From Shinella sp. PSBB067 (GTDB lineage: Bacteria; Pseudomonadota; Alphaproteobacteria; Rhizobiales; Rhizobiaceae): a stretch of DNA of 64,000 nt. Position 1 is the first letter of the stretch, and each line of letters opens with the position of its first letter. The notes beneath the pieces were generated by a model, which saw only the letters and a program-made list of their open reading frames with translations, was not told the origin of the DNA and made no database searches. The stretch is taken from contig NZ_CP069303.1 of the NCBI RefSeq assembly GCF_016839145.1, positions 1,488,001 through 1,552,000 of the forward strand, in the 5' to 3' direction. Shown here one piece after another: positions 39,300 through 48,925 of the stretch. The translations under genes were made by a program, and so were the position numbers.

Positions 39300-39553
39300 A
39301 CCTCGCTGGGAGAAACCGGCTGCCCCCTCGAAAGGGATGGCCGGTGCCGAAGGAGCAACCGCCCCGGAAACTCTCAGGCAAAAGGACCAGCAAGGTGCCG
39401 TCGGAACTCTGGAGAGAAGCGCGAGAGCGCTCGCCGAAGGGATAACAATCTCAGGCGAAGGGACAGAGGGGGCTCAGGAGAACGGCGCAGATGCGCCTGG
39501 ATTTATGAGCCGGCGCCCGATGCAACAGGGGCGCCCAAGGACTGGAGGGCGCC
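39300..39553 (+). promoter_or_regulatory. Tandem glycine riboswitch controlling gcvTHP
   Basis: Aptamer 1 (39300-39396) has a P1 stem ACCT..GCTGG pairing with CCAGC..AGGT and the hallmark words GGGAGAAACCGG, CCGAAGGAGCAA and AACTCTCAGGC. Aptamer 2 (about 39405-39471) has CTCTGGAGAGAAGCGC, GCCGAAGGGATAA, ATCTCAGGCGAAGGGACAGAG. An expression platform follows: GGCGCCC occurs at 39512-39518 and again at 39530-39536, and either can pair with GGGCGCC at 39547-39553. That 3' arm includes the ribosome site of gcvT. Glycine is the known ligand of this class. Confidence 0.93.
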
Positions 39554-39555
39554 TT

Positions 39556-40695
39556 TTGGACGGAACGTCTGAACTCAAGAAAACCCCGCTTCACGCGCTG
39601 AACCTGTCGCTCGGCGCCCGCATGGTGCCGTTCGCCGGCTACGAGATGCCGGTGCAGTACGCGGCCGGCGTGATGAAGGAACACCTGCACGCGCGCGCCG
39701 CCGCCGGCCTGTTCGACGTGTCCCACATGGGCCAGGTCACGTTACGCGCCCGCTCCGGCGTCAATGCCGACGCGGCCCGGGCGCTCGAAACGCTGGTGCC
39801 GGTCGATATCGTCGGCCTCGGCGAAGGCCGTCAGCGCTATGCGCTTTTCACCAATGACGAAGGCGGCATCCTCGACGACCTGATGATCGCCAATCGCGGC
39901 GACCACTTCTACGTGGTCGTCAACGCCGCCTGCAAGGATGCGGACTTCGCGCACATGCAGGCGAAGATCGGCGAGACCTGCGAGCTGACGCTGCACGACG
40001 ACCGCGCCCTCATCGCCCTGCAAGGCCCGCACGCCCAGGCCGTGCTCGCCGAACTGTGGGCGGACGTCTCCTCCATGCGCTTCATGGACGTGCGCGCCTG
40101 CGACCTGCACGACGCCGACTGCATCGTCTCGCGCTCGGGCTATACCGGCGAGGACGGCTTCGAGATCTCCATCCCGGCCGCGCTTGCCGAAACCGTCTGT
40201 CGCCGCCTGCTCGACCATCCGGACGTGCTGCCGATCGGCCTCGGCGCCCGCGATTCGCTGCGCCTCGAGGCCGGGCTCTGCCTCTACGGCAACGACATCG
40301 ACACCGGCACGACGCCGGTGGAGGCCGGGCTCGAATGGGCCATCCAGAAGGTTCGCCGCAAGGGCGGCGAGCGTGAAGGCGGCTTTCCCGGCGCTTCCGT
40401 CATTCTCGACCAGCTCGAAAACGGCGCCGAACGTCGCCGCGTCGGCCTGAAGCCCGAAGGCCGCGCGCCCGTGCGCGCCGGCGCGGTGCTGGCGACCGAT
40501 CCCGAAGGCGAGGACGTCGTCGGCACGGTCACTTCGGGCGGCTTCGGTCCCAATGTCGATGGCCCCGTCGCCATGGGCTACGTCACCAGGCCCTCCGCCG
40601 CCGTCGGCACCCAGCTCTATGCGGGCGTTCGCGGGAAATTCCTGCCCGTCACCGTATCGGCCATGCCCTTCGTCAAGAACACCTTCAAGCGCTGA
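39556..40695 (+). CDS. gcvT: Glycine cleavage T protein (aminomethyltransferase)
   Basis: 379 residues, most likely starting at the TTG at 39556 with GGAGGG 6 bases upstream; the reading frame before that is riboswitch. The N terminus becomes MDGTSELKKTPLHALNLSLGARMVPFAGYEMPVQYAAGVMKEH. GcvT transfers the methylene group from the aminomethyl-lipoyl arm of GcvH to tetrahydrofolate. Family motifs include FDVSHMGQV, the folate-binding YTGEDGFEISIP and LEAGLCLYGNDID. Translation would be controlled by the glycine riboswitch that overlaps its ribosome site. Confidence 0.95.
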   Translation: MDGTSELKKTPLHALNLSLGARMVPFAGYEMPVQYAAGVMKEHLHARAAAGLFDVSHMGQVTLRARSGVNADAARALETLVPVDIVGLGEGRQRYALFTNDEGGILDDLMIANRGDHFYVVVNAACKDADFAHMQAKIGETCELTLHDDRALIALQGPHAQAVLAELWADVSSMRFMDVRACDLHDADCIVSRSGYTGEDGFEISIPAALAETVCRRLLDHPDVLPIGLGARDSLRLEAGLCLYGNDIDTGTTPVEAGLEWAIQKVRRKGGEREGGFPGASVILDQLENGAERRRVGLKPEGRAPVRAGAVLATDPEGEDVVGTVTSGGFGPNVDGPVAMGYVTRPSAAVGTQLYAGVRGKFLPVTVSAMPFVKNTFKR

Positions 40696-40712
40696 TCCCA
40701 TGAACGCGCGTC

Positions 40713-40797
40713 GCCCCCTCATCCGCACACCACGGCACCGGCACCCGTCCCTTCTCCCTGCGGGGAGAAGGTGGCCCGAAGGGCCGGATGAGGGGGC
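40713..40797. repeat. RIME-like palindromic element inside the gcv operon
   Basis: CCCCCTCATCCG (40714-40725) and CGGATGAGGGGG (40785-40796) are exact inverted termini. They enclose CTTCTCCCTGCGGGGAGAAG and GGCCCGAAGGGCC hairpins. The element fills most of the gcvT-gcvH gap and is related to the copies at 2923 and 47105. Confidence 0.88.
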
Positions 40798-40830
40798 TCC
40801 CGCAAAACCCGACCAAAGAGAGGAACCAAC

Positions 40831-41193
40831 ATGCTGAAATTCACCGAAGAACACGAGTGGCTGAAGATCGAAGGCGGCGTTGCGACCGTCGGCATCACGA
40901 CGCATGCGGCCGAACAGCTCGGCGACCTCGTCTTCGTCGAACTACCGGAAGTCGGCGCGACCTTCGACAAGGGCGGCGATGCAGCCACCGTCGAGAGCGT
41001 CAAGGCCGCCTCCGACGTCTATTGTCCGCTCGACGGCGAGATCGTCGAGATCAACGAGGCCATCACGGCCGATCCCTCCCTCGTCAACAGCGACCCGCAG
41101 GGCGCCGGCTGGTTCTTCAAGCTGAAGCTCGCCAACCCCGCCGATGCGGATGCGCTGATGGACGAAGCCGCCTACAAGGAGCTTGTCGGCTGA
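40831..41193 (+). CDS. gcvH: Glycine cleavage H protein
   Basis: 120 residues. GcvH carries the lipoyl arm that shuttles the aminomethyl group between GcvP and GcvT. The lipoylated Lys lies in [30 protein letters not shown], as in all family members; LipB (24.1 kb) would supply the octanoyl group for it. The N terminus [42 protein letters not shown] is canonical. The stop overlaps the gcvP start by one base (TGATG). Confidence 0.97.
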   Translation: MLKFTEEHEWLKIEGGVATVGITTHAAEQLGDLVFVELPEVGATFDKGGDAATVESVKAASDVYCPLDGEIVEINEAITADPSLVNSDPQGAGWFFKLKLANPADADALMDEAAYKELVG

Positions 41194-44054
41194 TGTCTCT
41201 TCCCAAGGACTTTGCCTTCACCGATTACCAGCCCTACGACTTCGCCAACCGTCGCCATATCGGCCCTTCGCCGAAGGAGATGGAGGCGATGCTGGCCGTG
41301 ATCGGCTATGACAGCCTCGACGCGCTGATCGACGACACCGTGCCGAAATCGATCCGCCAGGGAAAGCCGCTCGAATGGGGCGCGCCGATGACCGAGCGCG
41401 AGGCGCTCGACAAGCTGCGCGAGACCGCCAACCGCAACCGCAAGCTCGTCTCGCTGATCGGCCAGGGCTACTACGGCACGATCACGCCGCCGGTCATCCA
41501 GCGCAACATCCTGGAAAACCCCGCCTGGTACACGGCCTATACGCCCTACCAGCCGGAAATCAGCCAGGGGCGCCTCGAAGCGCTGCTCAACTACCAGACC
41601 ATGGTGTGCGACCTCACCGGCCTCGACGTCGCCAACGCCTCGCTGCTCGACGAGGCGACCGCCGCCGCCGAGGCGATGGCCATGGCGCAGCGCGTGGCGA
41701 AGTCCAAGGCGACCGCCTTCTTCGTCGACGAGAACTGCCACCCGCAGACGATCGCGCTCCTCAAGACCCGCTCCGAGCCGCTCGGCTGGAGCATCATCGT
41801 CGGCGATCCCTTCACCGACCTCGATCCGGTCGACGTCTTCGGCGCGATCTTCCAGTATCCCGGCACCTACGGCCATGTGCGCGACTTCACCGGCCTCGTC
41901 GCCCGCCTGCACCAGACCGGCGCCATCGCCGTCATCGCCGCCGATCCGCTGGCGCTCGCGCTCCTCAAGTCGCCCGGCGACATGGACGCGGATATCGCCA
42001 TCGGCTGCACCCAGCGCTTCGGCGTGCCGGTCGGCTACGGCGGCCCGCACGCGGCCTACATGGCCGTCAAGGACGCCTACAAGCGCTCCATGCCCGGCCG
42101 CCTCGTCGGCGTCTCCATCGACGCGCGCGGCAACCGCGCCTATCGCCTGTCGCTCCAGACGCGCGAGCAGCACATCCGCCGCGAGAAGGCGACGTCGAAC
42201 ATCTGCACCGCGCAGGTTCTGCTCGCCGTCATGGCCTCGATGTATGCCGTCTTCCATGGGCCGCAGGGCCTGAAGGCGATCGCCCAGAGCGTTCATCAGA
42301 AGACCGTTCGCCTGGCCGAGGGCCTCGAAAAGCTCGGCTACACCGTCGAGCCGGACGTCTTCTTCGACACGATCACCGTCCATGTCGGCAAGCTGCAGGG
42401 CATCATCCTGAAGACGGCCGTCGCGGAGGAGGTCAATCTTCGCAAGATCGGCGACGACCGCATCGGCATCAGCCTCGACGAGCGCTCGCGCCCCGTCACG
42501 CTGGAAGCCGTCTGGCGCGCCTTCGGCGGCGATTTCGAGGTGGCCGAGTTCGAGCCGGGCTACCGCCTGCCGGAAGACCTGCTGCGCACCAGCGAGTACC
42601 TGACGCATCCGATCTTCCACATGAACCGCGCCGAAAGCGAGATGGTGCGCTACATCCGCCGGCTCTCCGACCGCGACCTCGCGCTCGACCGCGCGATGAT
42701 CCCGCTCGGCTCCTGCACGATGAAGCTCAATGCCACGGCGGAGATGCTGCCGATCACCTGGCCGGAATTTGCGGAGATCCATCCCTTCGTTCCCGTCGAC
42801 CAGGCGCAGGGCTACCGGCACCTCATCGAGGACCTGTCGCAGAAGCTCTGCGACATCACCGGCTACGACGCCGTCTCCATGCAGCCGAATTCCGGCGCGC
42901 AGGGCGAATATGCCGGCCTGCTGACGATCCGTGCCTATCACCTCGCCAATGGCGACACCCATCGCGACGTCTGCCTGATCCCGACCTCCGCGCACGGCAC
43001 CAACCCGGCCTCCGCCCAGATGGCCGGCATGAAGGTGGTCGTCGTGAAAGTGTCTGATAACGGCGACATCGACATGGAGGATTTCCGTTCCAAAGCAGAG
43101 CAGTATGCGGAAAACCTCTCGTGCTGCATGATCACCTACCCCTCAACGCACGGCGTCTTCGAGGAGAACGTGCGCGAGATCTGCGAGATCGTCCACAAGC
43201 ATGGAGGCCAGGTCTATATCGACGGCGCCAACATGAACGCCATGGTCGGCCTTGCCCGGCCGGGCGACATCGGCGGCGACGTTTCGCACCTCAACCTCCA
43301 CAAGACGTTCTGCATCCCGCATGGCGGCGGCGGTCCGGGCATGGGGCCGATCGGCGTCAAGGCGCATCTTGCGCCCTTCCTGCCGGCAAACCCGACGACC
43401 GGCGAGGCCGGCGCCGTCTCGGCAGCCCCCTTTGGCTCGGCCTCCATCCTGCCGATCTCCTGGAGCTACTGCCTGATGATGGGCGGCGAAGGGCTGACGC
43501 AGGCGACCAAGGTGGCGATCCTCAACGCCAACTACATCGCCGCCCGGCTCAAAGGCGCCTATGATGTGCTCTACAAGTCCGCAAAAGGCCGCGTGGCGCA
43601 TGAATGCATCATCGACACGCGCCCGCTCGCCGAAAGCGCCGGCGTCACCGTCGACGACGTCGCCAAGCGCCTGATCGACAGCGGGTTCCACGCCCCGACC
43701 ATGAGCTGGCCGGTGGCCGGCACGCTGATGATCGAGCCGACGGAATCGGAGACGAAGGCCGAGATCGACCGCTTCTGCGACGCCATGCTGGCGATCCGCG
43801 AGGAAGCGCGCGCCATCGAGGAAGGTCGCATGGACCGGGAGAACAACCCGCTCAAGAACGCCCCGCACACGGTGGAGGACCTCGTCGGCGAATGGGATCG
43901 CCCCTATTCGCGCGAACAGGCCTGCTTCCCGCCGGGCGCCTTCCGGGTCGACAAGTACTGGTCGCCTGTCAACCGCGTGGACAATGTCTACGGCGACCGC
44001 AATCTCGTCTGCTCCTGCCCGCCGCTGGAAGATTACGCGGAGGCGGCCGAGTAA
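41193..44054 (+). CDS. gcvP: Glycine dehydrogenase (decarboxylating), P protein
   Basis: 953 residues, a single-chain P protein with fused alpha and beta halves. It decarboxylates glycine using pyridoxal phosphate and passes the aminomethyl group to GcvH. The cofactor Lys lies in [26 protein letters not shown]. Other motifs are [42 protein letters not shown] near the N terminus and [26 protein letters not shown] at the domain boundary. It starts one base into the gcvH stop codon, so the three genes form one operon. Confidence 0.97.
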   Translation: MSLPKDFAFTDYQPYDFANRRHIGPSPKEMEAMLAVIGYDSLDALIDDTVPKSIRQGKPLEWGAPMTEREALDKLRETANRNRKLVSLIGQGYYGTITPPVIQRNILENPAWYTAYTPYQPEISQGRLEALLNYQTMVCDLTGLDVANASLLDEATAAAEAMAMAQRVAKSKATAFFVDENCHPQTIALLKTRSEPLGWSIIVGDPFTDLDPVDVFGAIFQYPGTYGHVRDFTGLVARLHQTGAIAVIAADPLALALLKSPGDMDADIAIGCTQRFGVPVGYGGPHAAYMAVKDAYKRSMPGRLVGVSIDARGNRAYRLSLQTREQHIRREKATSNICTAQVLLAVMASMYAVFHGPQGLKAIAQSVHQKTVRLAEGLEKLGYTVEPDVFFDTITVHVGKLQGIILKTAVAEEVNLRKIGDDRIGISLDERSRPVTLEAVWRAFGGDFEVAEFEPGYRLPEDLLRTSEYLTHPIFHMNRAESEMVRYIRRLSDRDLALDRAMIPLGSCTMKLNATAEMLPITWPEFAEIHPFVPVDQAQGYRHLIEDLSQKLCDITGYDAVSMQPNSGAQGEYAGLLTIRAYHLANGDTHRDVCLIPTSAHGTNPASAQMAGMKVVVVKVSDNGDIDMEDFRSKAEQYAENLSCCMITYPSTHGVFEENVREICEIVHKHGGQVYIDGANMNAMVGLARPGDIGGDVSHLNLHKTFCIPHGGGGPGMGPIGVKAHLAPFLPANPTTGEAGAVSAAPFGSASILPISWSYCLMMGGEGLTQATKVAILNANYIAARLKGAYDVLYKSAKGRVAHECIIDTRPLAESAGVTVDDVAKRLIDSGFHAPTMSWPVAGTLMIEPTESETKAEIDRFCDAMLAIREEARAIEEGRMDRENNPLKNAPHTVEDLVGEWDRPYSREQACFPPGAFRVDKYWSPVNRVDNVYGDRNLVCSCPPLEDYAEAAE

Positions 44055-44090
44055 ATCCGGGCCGATCTCAGGTCCACCCACCTCTCCTTC

Positions 44091-44169
44091 GTCATGGTCG
44101 GGCTCGACCCGACCATCCATCCACCGGCACGCCGCGAATGTGGATCCTCGGGTCAAGCCCGGGGATGAC
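44091..44169. repeat. Doublet of inverted short palindromes (REPIN-like)
   Basis: Palindrome A is ATGGTCGGG-CTCGA-CCCGACCAT (44094-44116) preceded by GTC. Palindrome B is ATCCTCGGG-TCAAG-CCCGGGGAT (44144-44166) followed by GAC. Both have nine-base arms and five-base loops and face each other in inverted orientation. Palindrome B differs from the units at 51048 and 51447 by only a few bases. The doublet lies after gcvP and may also act as its terminator. Confidence 0.7.
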
Positions 44170-44253
44170 GGCGGAGAAGGAAGCGGGCGCCACATCGAAC
44201 GAACCCCGGCCGATGCCGTCGGCCGGGGTTTTCCATTGCGGGCAGGGACTGGA

Positions 44254-44661
44254 TCAGGGTGCGACGGCGACGTCCACCCAGAAGCGGGTGAAGCCCTCGG
44301 CGAACGCGCGATAGCCGCTCAGCGTCGAGGGCTTGACGGCATAGGCGTTGGCACCGTTCTCGTAAGCGCGGCTCACATCCGCGGTGTTCGACGACGATGA
44401 CAGCATGATGACGGGCGTCACCGCCGTGCGCGGCCGGCCGCGCAGGCGCTTGAGAAGTTCCATGCCGCTGATGCCGGGCATGTTGATGTCGAGCAGGATA
44501 TAGTCGAAGGCTTCCGCATCGAGCCGGTCGCTGGCGACCTCGGCATCGGCGGCATGGGTGATTTCGAGCGGGCTTCCGGCATCGCTGAAGGCGCGCATGA
44601 CGAACCGCACGTCCACCGGATCGTCGTCGACGACGATCAGCCTTCTAGCCGAACCTCCCAC
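44254..44661 (-). CDS. Single-domain response regulator (Rcp1-like)
   Basis: 135 residues consisting of a receiver domain only. Phospho-acceptor Asp58 is in YILLDINMPG, the acidic pocket is VVDDDP near residue 11, and Lys110 of AYAVKPSTL completes the site. There is no DNA-binding or enzyme output. The C-terminal ending, FTRFWVDVAV, matches regulators paired with phytochrome-like or PAS kinases. It overlaps the kinase gene by 17 bases, so the two are translated together. The downstream output is not in this window. Confidence 0.9.
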   Translation of the reverse strand: MGGSARRLIVVDDDPVDVRFVMRAFSDAGSPLEITHAADAEVASDRLDAEAFDYILLDINMPGISGMELLKRLRGRPRTAVTPVIMLSSSSNTADVSRAYENGANAYAVKPSTLSGYRAFAEGFTRFWVDVAVAP

Positions 44662-46498
44662 GCTCGTTCCCCCTTGATCTTATGGATTGCGGAAACGTCA
44701 CCACGAAGCGTGCGCCCGGACCATAGCTCGTGTCAAGCGCTATCGAGCCGTTGTGGCTCTCGACGATCCGGCGCGCCAGCGCAAGCCCGACGCCCGTGCC
44801 CTGGTAGACCGTCTCGTCCCGGTGAAGTCTCTGGAAAACCTCGAAGATCCGCCCGACATGCTGGGGGTCGATGCCGATCCCGTCGTCCTCGACGACGAAA
44901 TCGATCCCCGCCGGGCGCTGCCGGCAATAGACCCGCACGACAGGCGCTTTGCCGGGCCGGCGGTATTTCAGAGCGTTGCCGATGAGGTTCTGCGCAAGGC
45001 GCTTCAAAAGCTCCGGATCGCCCATGATCTCCGGCATCGGCTGGACGTCGATCGTGCCGCCGCTCTCCTCGACATGGCTTTCGAGCAGCGCCAGCGCATC
45101 CCTGACGACGCCGGACAGCGCCACGGGCTTCGGCACGGCGATGCGATAGGCGATCTGCGAGAACTCCAGCAAACTGTCGATGATGCGCCGCATGCGCGCC
45201 GCGCTCTTGCGCACATGGTCGGCGTAGTGCGGCAGCTCGTCGAACTCGCCGCGGTGCAGGTCCTCCGAGATCATTTCGGCGAACATGGACAGGTGGCGCA
45301 GCGGCGCCTTGAGATCATGCGAGACCGTGGCGGTGAACTGGTCGAGCGCCTCGTTCTTGCGGCGCAGCTCGCTGGTCTGCGCCTCCACCTGCCGCTGCTG
45401 GCGCTTGGTCTCGGTGATGTCGCGCCCGACGCTCACGACCTCGCTCACCCCGTCGTCGTCGAAGATCGCAACGGCCGTCCAGAGCATCCACATCTCCCGG
45501 CCATCCTTCCCGTCGATGCAGATCTCCATCGTGCGAACCGGCTCGTCACGCGTATAGCCGCCTATGTCGATCAGGGCGGCGGCCTGCTCCGGCGCGCAGG
45601 CGACATCCGGCAGGGAGCGGCCGATCAGCTCATCGGTGGTCGAGCCGACATGGGCGGCATATTTGTCGTTGGCGAAACGGATGGTCAGGCCGCGGTCGAA
45701 GCGCAGGATCATGTCCGGCAGGATCTGCAGCAGCGAGAGATAGTCGCGACGCTTCTCCTCGAGCGCGGCCTCCGTGCGCTTCAAGTCGGAGACGTCGACA
45801 CGCAGCGCAACGACGTCGCCGGTCTCGGCGATATGGCTTTCCGCGCGGATCCAGAGATCCTCGCCGAACGGGAAGACGGACCCATCGCTGTCGGGAGAGC
45901 GATGGTCGCGCAGGCGCTCGCGCACCAGCGCCTCGGCCTCCGCCGTCCCCTCCCTGATACCCGGGAACATGCCGGAGCGGATATTGCCGCGAACGATGCT
46001 TTCCAGCGTCGCACCGACACGCACATGCGCGCCGGCTTCCCCGCACCGCTCCTTGTAGGAGCGGTTGAACAGGACCAGGCGCTCCTCCGGGTCGAAGATC
46101 GCAAAGCCCTCGGTCATGGTGTCGAGCGCGGCGGCGATGCGCTGGCCGAGCAGGATCTGCTCGCCGTGGCTGCCGCCGCTGAGCAGGCTGCGCAGGAGCA
46201 GCGCATAATGTACGCCCGTCCCCTCGTCCGGCAGCGCGATCACATGCGCCGACGCTTCGAAGGACGAGCCGTTCTCGTGACGGAAGGAAAGGGCGTGCGT
46301 GTTCTCGCGCCCCTGCGATGCGTGGCGGGCGAGGTTCGCGCCGTCGATGACGGCCGCTGCGGCCGGAAGCCGGCCGTCGCGATTCCAGCCGAACGTGCGG
46401 GCAGCGGCCTCGTTATGGGAAACCACGCGCGCCTCGACATCGACGACGAGGACGGGAAACGGCAGGTTTTCGTAAAGTGCCGCGGCAAAGCCGGTCAT
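44645..46498 (-). CDS. PAS-domain sensor histidine kinase
   Basis: 617 residues from the ATG at 46498, with GGGAGG upstream. There is no transmembrane segment. Three PAS-like regions are visible at about 10-105, 118-240 and 255-370, then HisKA with phospho-acceptor His394 in ATVSHDLKAPLRHLSMF. The HATPase domain carries NLIGNALKYR, DDGIGIDP and GTGVGLALAR. The HDLKAPLRHL H-box resembles that of phytochrome-type kinases. No conserved flavin Cys or heme His is evident in the PAS modules, so the signal is unknown. The partner is the overlapping single-domain regulator. Confidence 0.92.
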   Translation of the reverse strand: MTGFAAALYENLPFPVLVVDVEARVVSHNEAAARTFGWNRDGRLPAAAAVIDGANLARHASQGRENTHALSFRHENGSSFEASAHVIALPDEGTGVHYALLLRSLLSGGSHGEQILLGQRIAAALDTMTEGFAIFDPEERLVLFNRSYKERCGEAGAHVRVGATLESIVRGNIRSGMFPGIREGTAEAEALVRERLRDHRSPDSDGSVFPFGEDLWIRAESHIAETGDVVALRVDVSDLKRTEAALEEKRRDYLSLLQILPDMILRFDRGLTIRFANDKYAAHVGSTTDELIGRSLPDVACAPEQAAALIDIGGYTRDEPVRTMEICIDGKDGREMWMLWTAVAIFDDDGVSEVVSVGRDITETKRQQRQVEAQTSELRRKNEALDQFTATVSHDLKAPLRHLSMFAEMISEDLHRGEFDELPHYADHVRKSAARMRRIIDSLLEFSQIAYRIAVPKPVALSGVVRDALALLESHVEESGGTIDVQPMPEIMGDPELLKRLAQNLIGNALKYRRPGKAPVVRVYCRQRPAGIDFVVEDDGIGIDPQHVGRIFEVFQRLHRDETVYQGTGVGLALARRIVESHNGSIALDTSYGPGARFVVTFPQSIRSRGNERGRFG

Positions 46499-46616
46499 TG
46501 CTCGCGCCCCCTCCCTGGCGATCACGCCGGCACGATATTCATGCCGCGCGCCGCAGACTAGGCAAAACCGCCCGCGAAGGAAAGGCACGGGAACCGCGGT
46601 TCCCGCTTCACTGGCG

Positions 46617-47006
46617 TCAGGCGCGGACGGTCGGCTGGCCGGCGGCGGCAAGCGCCGCGAGGTCGGCGGGCTTCAGCTCGACGGATTCGCCGCAGCCGCA
46701 GGCCGATGTCTGGTTCGGGTTGTGGAAGGTGAAGCCCGAGCGCAGCGTCGTCACCTCGAAATCCATCTGCGTGCCGAGAAGGTAGAGCACGGCTTCCGGC
46801 GCCACCCAGACGCGGGCGCCGTTCAGCTCGATCAGGTCGTCCCTGGCATTGGGCTCCGTCACGAGATCGATGGAATATTCCATGCCCGCGCAACCGCCCT
46901 TCTTGATGCCGACGCGGATGCCCCTGGCATCCTCGCCGGCATTGGCGACGATCGCCTTGACGCGGTTCGCCGCCGCATCGGTCAGTGTCATGACTGCAAA
47001 GGCCAT
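46617..47006 (-). CDS. sufA: A-type Fe-S carrier SufA
   Basis: 129 residues from the ATG at 47006, chosen because GGAG is nine bases upstream; the ATG at 47012 is too close to it. The three conserved Cys of A-type carriers are present: Cys39 in KKGGCAGMEYS and Cys103 and Cys105 in SACGCGESVEL. A-type proteins bind Fe-S clusters and pass them to apo-enzymes. It is the last gene of the suf operon, separated from sufT by a palindromic element. The C terminus has a short Ala-rich extension. Confidence 0.93.
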   Translation of the reverse strand: MAFAVMTLTDAAANRVKAIVANAGEDARGIRVGIKKGGCAGMEYSIDLVTEPNARDDLIELNGARVWVAPEAVLYLLGTQMDFEVTTLRSGFTFHNPNQTSACGCGESVELKPADLAALAAAGQPTVRA

Positions 47007-47104
47007 GGGCATTTTCTCCTTCGCCTGACGGGTTCAAGGCCCGACGGTTTCGAATCCGAATCTAGTGAGGGCGGGTCGACGGATCAAGTCGCCCAGCGGG
47101 AAAA

Positions 47105-47242
47105 GCCCCTCATCCGCCTGCCGTCACCTTCTCCCCGCAGGCGGGGAGAAGGAAGTATGCCGCACCGTTTACCAGCCTCTCCCGCGCTCCGTGGAGCACG
47201 TCCCCTCTCCCCGCTTGCGGGAAGAGGGTTAGGGTGAGGGGC
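47105..47242. repeat. RIME-like palindromic element between sufT and sufA
   Basis: It begins GCCCCTCATCCGCC and ends GGGTGAGGGGC, with an imperfect inverted terminus. Inside are CTTCTCCCCGCAGGCGGGGAGAAG and CCCCTCTCCCCGCTTGCGGG hairpins. It occupies the gap inside the suf operon and could change the relative expression of sufA. Confidence 0.82.
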
Positions 47243-47268
47243 AAGCGGCAAACGCCAGCCGCACCAAA

Positions 47269-47649
47269 TCAGTACCAGCCGACGGCGACCTGCGCCTCTT
47301 CCGACATGCGGTCCGGCGTCCACGGCGGGTCGAAGGTCATCCTGACCTCGACGCCGGACACGCCTTCGACGGCGCTCACGGCGTTTTCCACCCAGCCCGG
47401 CATCTCGCCGGCGACGGGGCAGCCCGGCGCGGTCAGCGTCATGTCGATCTTGACCATGCGGTCATCCTCGATGTCGATCTTGTAGATCAGGCCGAGTTCG
47501 AAGATGTCTGCGGGGATTTCCGGGTCGTAGACCGTCTTCAGCGCCGAGATGATGTCGTCGCTGAGACGCGCCAGCTCGTCTTCCGGGATCGCCGAATGAA
47601 CGATGCCGTCGCGGACGTCGATCTTGTCTTCCGTTGCATCGAGGGACAT
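47269..47649 (-). CDS. sufT: SUF-associated MIP18/DUF59 protein (SufT-like)
   Basis: 126 residues. The DUF59 signature is ALKTVYDPEIPADIFELGLIYKIDIEDDRMVKIDMTLTAPGCPVAGEMPGWVENAV, including the reactive Cys in APGCP, then FDPPWTPDRMSEEAQ. SufT-type proteins assist Fe-S maturation, especially of 4Fe-4S or lipoate-pathway enzymes. In rhizobia this gene is called sufX or sufT and sits between sufS and sufA, as here. The role as a maturation factor is from family knowledge. Confidence 0.92.
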   Translation of the reverse strand: MSLDATEDKIDVRDGIVHSAIPEDELARLSDDIISALKTVYDPEIPADIFELGLIYKIDIEDDRMVKIDMTLTAPGCPVAGEMPGWVENAVSAVEGVSGVEVRMTFDPPWTPDRMSEEAQVAVGWY

Positions 47650-47660
47650 GGGCCTACTCC

Positions 47661-48899
47661 TCAGGCAAAGAACTTGCGGGCGTGGTCGAGCGCGTCGGCC
47701 AGGGCATCGACCTCTGCACGCGTGTTATAGAGGCCGAACGATGCCCGGCATGTGGAGGTGACGCCGAAGCGTTTCAAGAGCGGCTGGGCGCAATGGGTGC
47801 CGGCGCGCACCGCCACCCCTGCCCGGTCGATGACCATCGACACGTCATGGGCATGGATGCCTTCCAGCTCGAAGGAGAAGATCGAGCCCTTGCCGGGCGC
47901 CGTGCCGAAGATGCGCAGAGAATTGATCGACGAAAGCCGTTCATGGGCATAGTCGCGCAGGTCCGCCTCATGGGCGGAGATCGCCGCGCGGCCGATCTTT
48001 TCCATATAGTCCAGTGCATAGCCGAGGCCGATCGCCTGAACGATTGGCGGCGTACCGGCCTCGAAGCGGTGCGGCGGGTCGTTGTAGGTGACGATATCCT
48101 CGGTGACATCGACGATCATCTCGCCGCCGCCCTGGAAGGGACGCATCTCGCGAAGGCGATCCATCTTGCCGTAGAGCACGCCGATGCCCGAGGGACCGTA
48201 GAGCTTGTGGCCGGTCATCACGTACCAGTCGCAATCGATGTCACGCACGTCGACCGGCATGTGCACCGCGCCCTGCGACCCGTCCACCAGCACCGGAATG
48301 CCGCGCGCGCGGGCGATGCGGCAAATCTCCTTGACCGGCACGATGGTGCCGAGCGCGTTCGACATATGCGTGATGGCGATGAGCCTGGTGCGCTCGGTCA
48401 GGCACTTCTCGAAGTCTTCGATATGGAACGCACCGGTCTCGTCGACGGGCGCCCAGACGAGCTTGGCCCCCTGCCGTTCGCGGATGAAATGCCACGGCAC
48501 GATGTTGGAATGGTGCTCCATGATCGAAAGGACAATCTCGTCGCCCTCGCCGATCTTTGGCATGCCGTAGCCGTAGGCGACCGTGTTGATCGCCTCGGTC
48601 GAGGACTTCGTGAAGACGATCTCGTCGACCGACGAGGCGTTCAGGAAGCGGCGCACCTTCTCGCGCGCCGCCTCATAGGCGTCCGTTGCGGCATTCGACA
48701 GGAAATGAAGGCCGCGGTGCACGTTTGCATATTCGTTGGAATAGGCATGCGAGACCGCGTCGATCACCACCTGCGGCTTCTGCGCAGAGGCGCCGTTGTC
48801 GAGATAGACCAGCGGCTTGCCATAGACCGTTTTCGACAGGATGGGGAAATCCTTGCGGATCGCCTCGACGTCGTAGGCCAGTGCGGGTGCGTGTTCCAT
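47661..48899 (-). CDS. sufS: Cysteine desulfurase SufS
   Basis: 412 residues of the SufS (group II) type. The pyridoxal-phosphate Lys is in YVMTGHKLYGPSGIGVLYG. The catalytic Cys is in RAGTHCAQPLLKRFGVTSTCRASFGLYNT, the short-loop arrangement typical of SufS. It removes sulphur from cysteine for the SufBCD scaffold. VYLDNGASAQKPQVVIDAV is the typical N terminus. A second desulfurase gene of the group I type heads the same operon. Confidence 0.96.
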   Translation of the reverse strand: MEHAPALAYDVEAIRKDFPILSKTVYGKPLVYLDNGASAQKPQVVIDAVSHAYSNEYANVHRGLHFLSNAATDAYEAAREKVRRFLNASSVDEIVFTKSSTEAINTVAYGYGMPKIGEGDEIVLSIMEHHSNIVPWHFIRERQGAKLVWAPVDETGAFHIEDFEKCLTERTRLIAITHMSNALGTIVPVKEICRIARARGIPVLVDGSQGAVHMPVDVRDIDCDWYVMTGHKLYGPSGIGVLYGKMDRLREMRPFQGGGEMIVDVTEDIVTYNDPPHRFEAGTPPIVQAIGLGYALDYMEKIGRAAISAHEADLRDYAHERLSSINSLRIFGTAPGKGSIFSFELEGIHAHDVSMVIDRAGVAVRAGTHCAQPLLKRFGVTSTCRASFGLYNTRAEVDALADALDHARKFFA

Positions 48900-48925
48900 C
48901 TCGGTTTCCTATCCCGCGCGCCCTG

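Noticed and set aside
41172..42995. A 600-residue minus-strand frame opposite gcvP
   Set aside because: It is a shadow of gcvP, whose catalytic motifs and length are unambiguous; the antisense product is compositionally biased.
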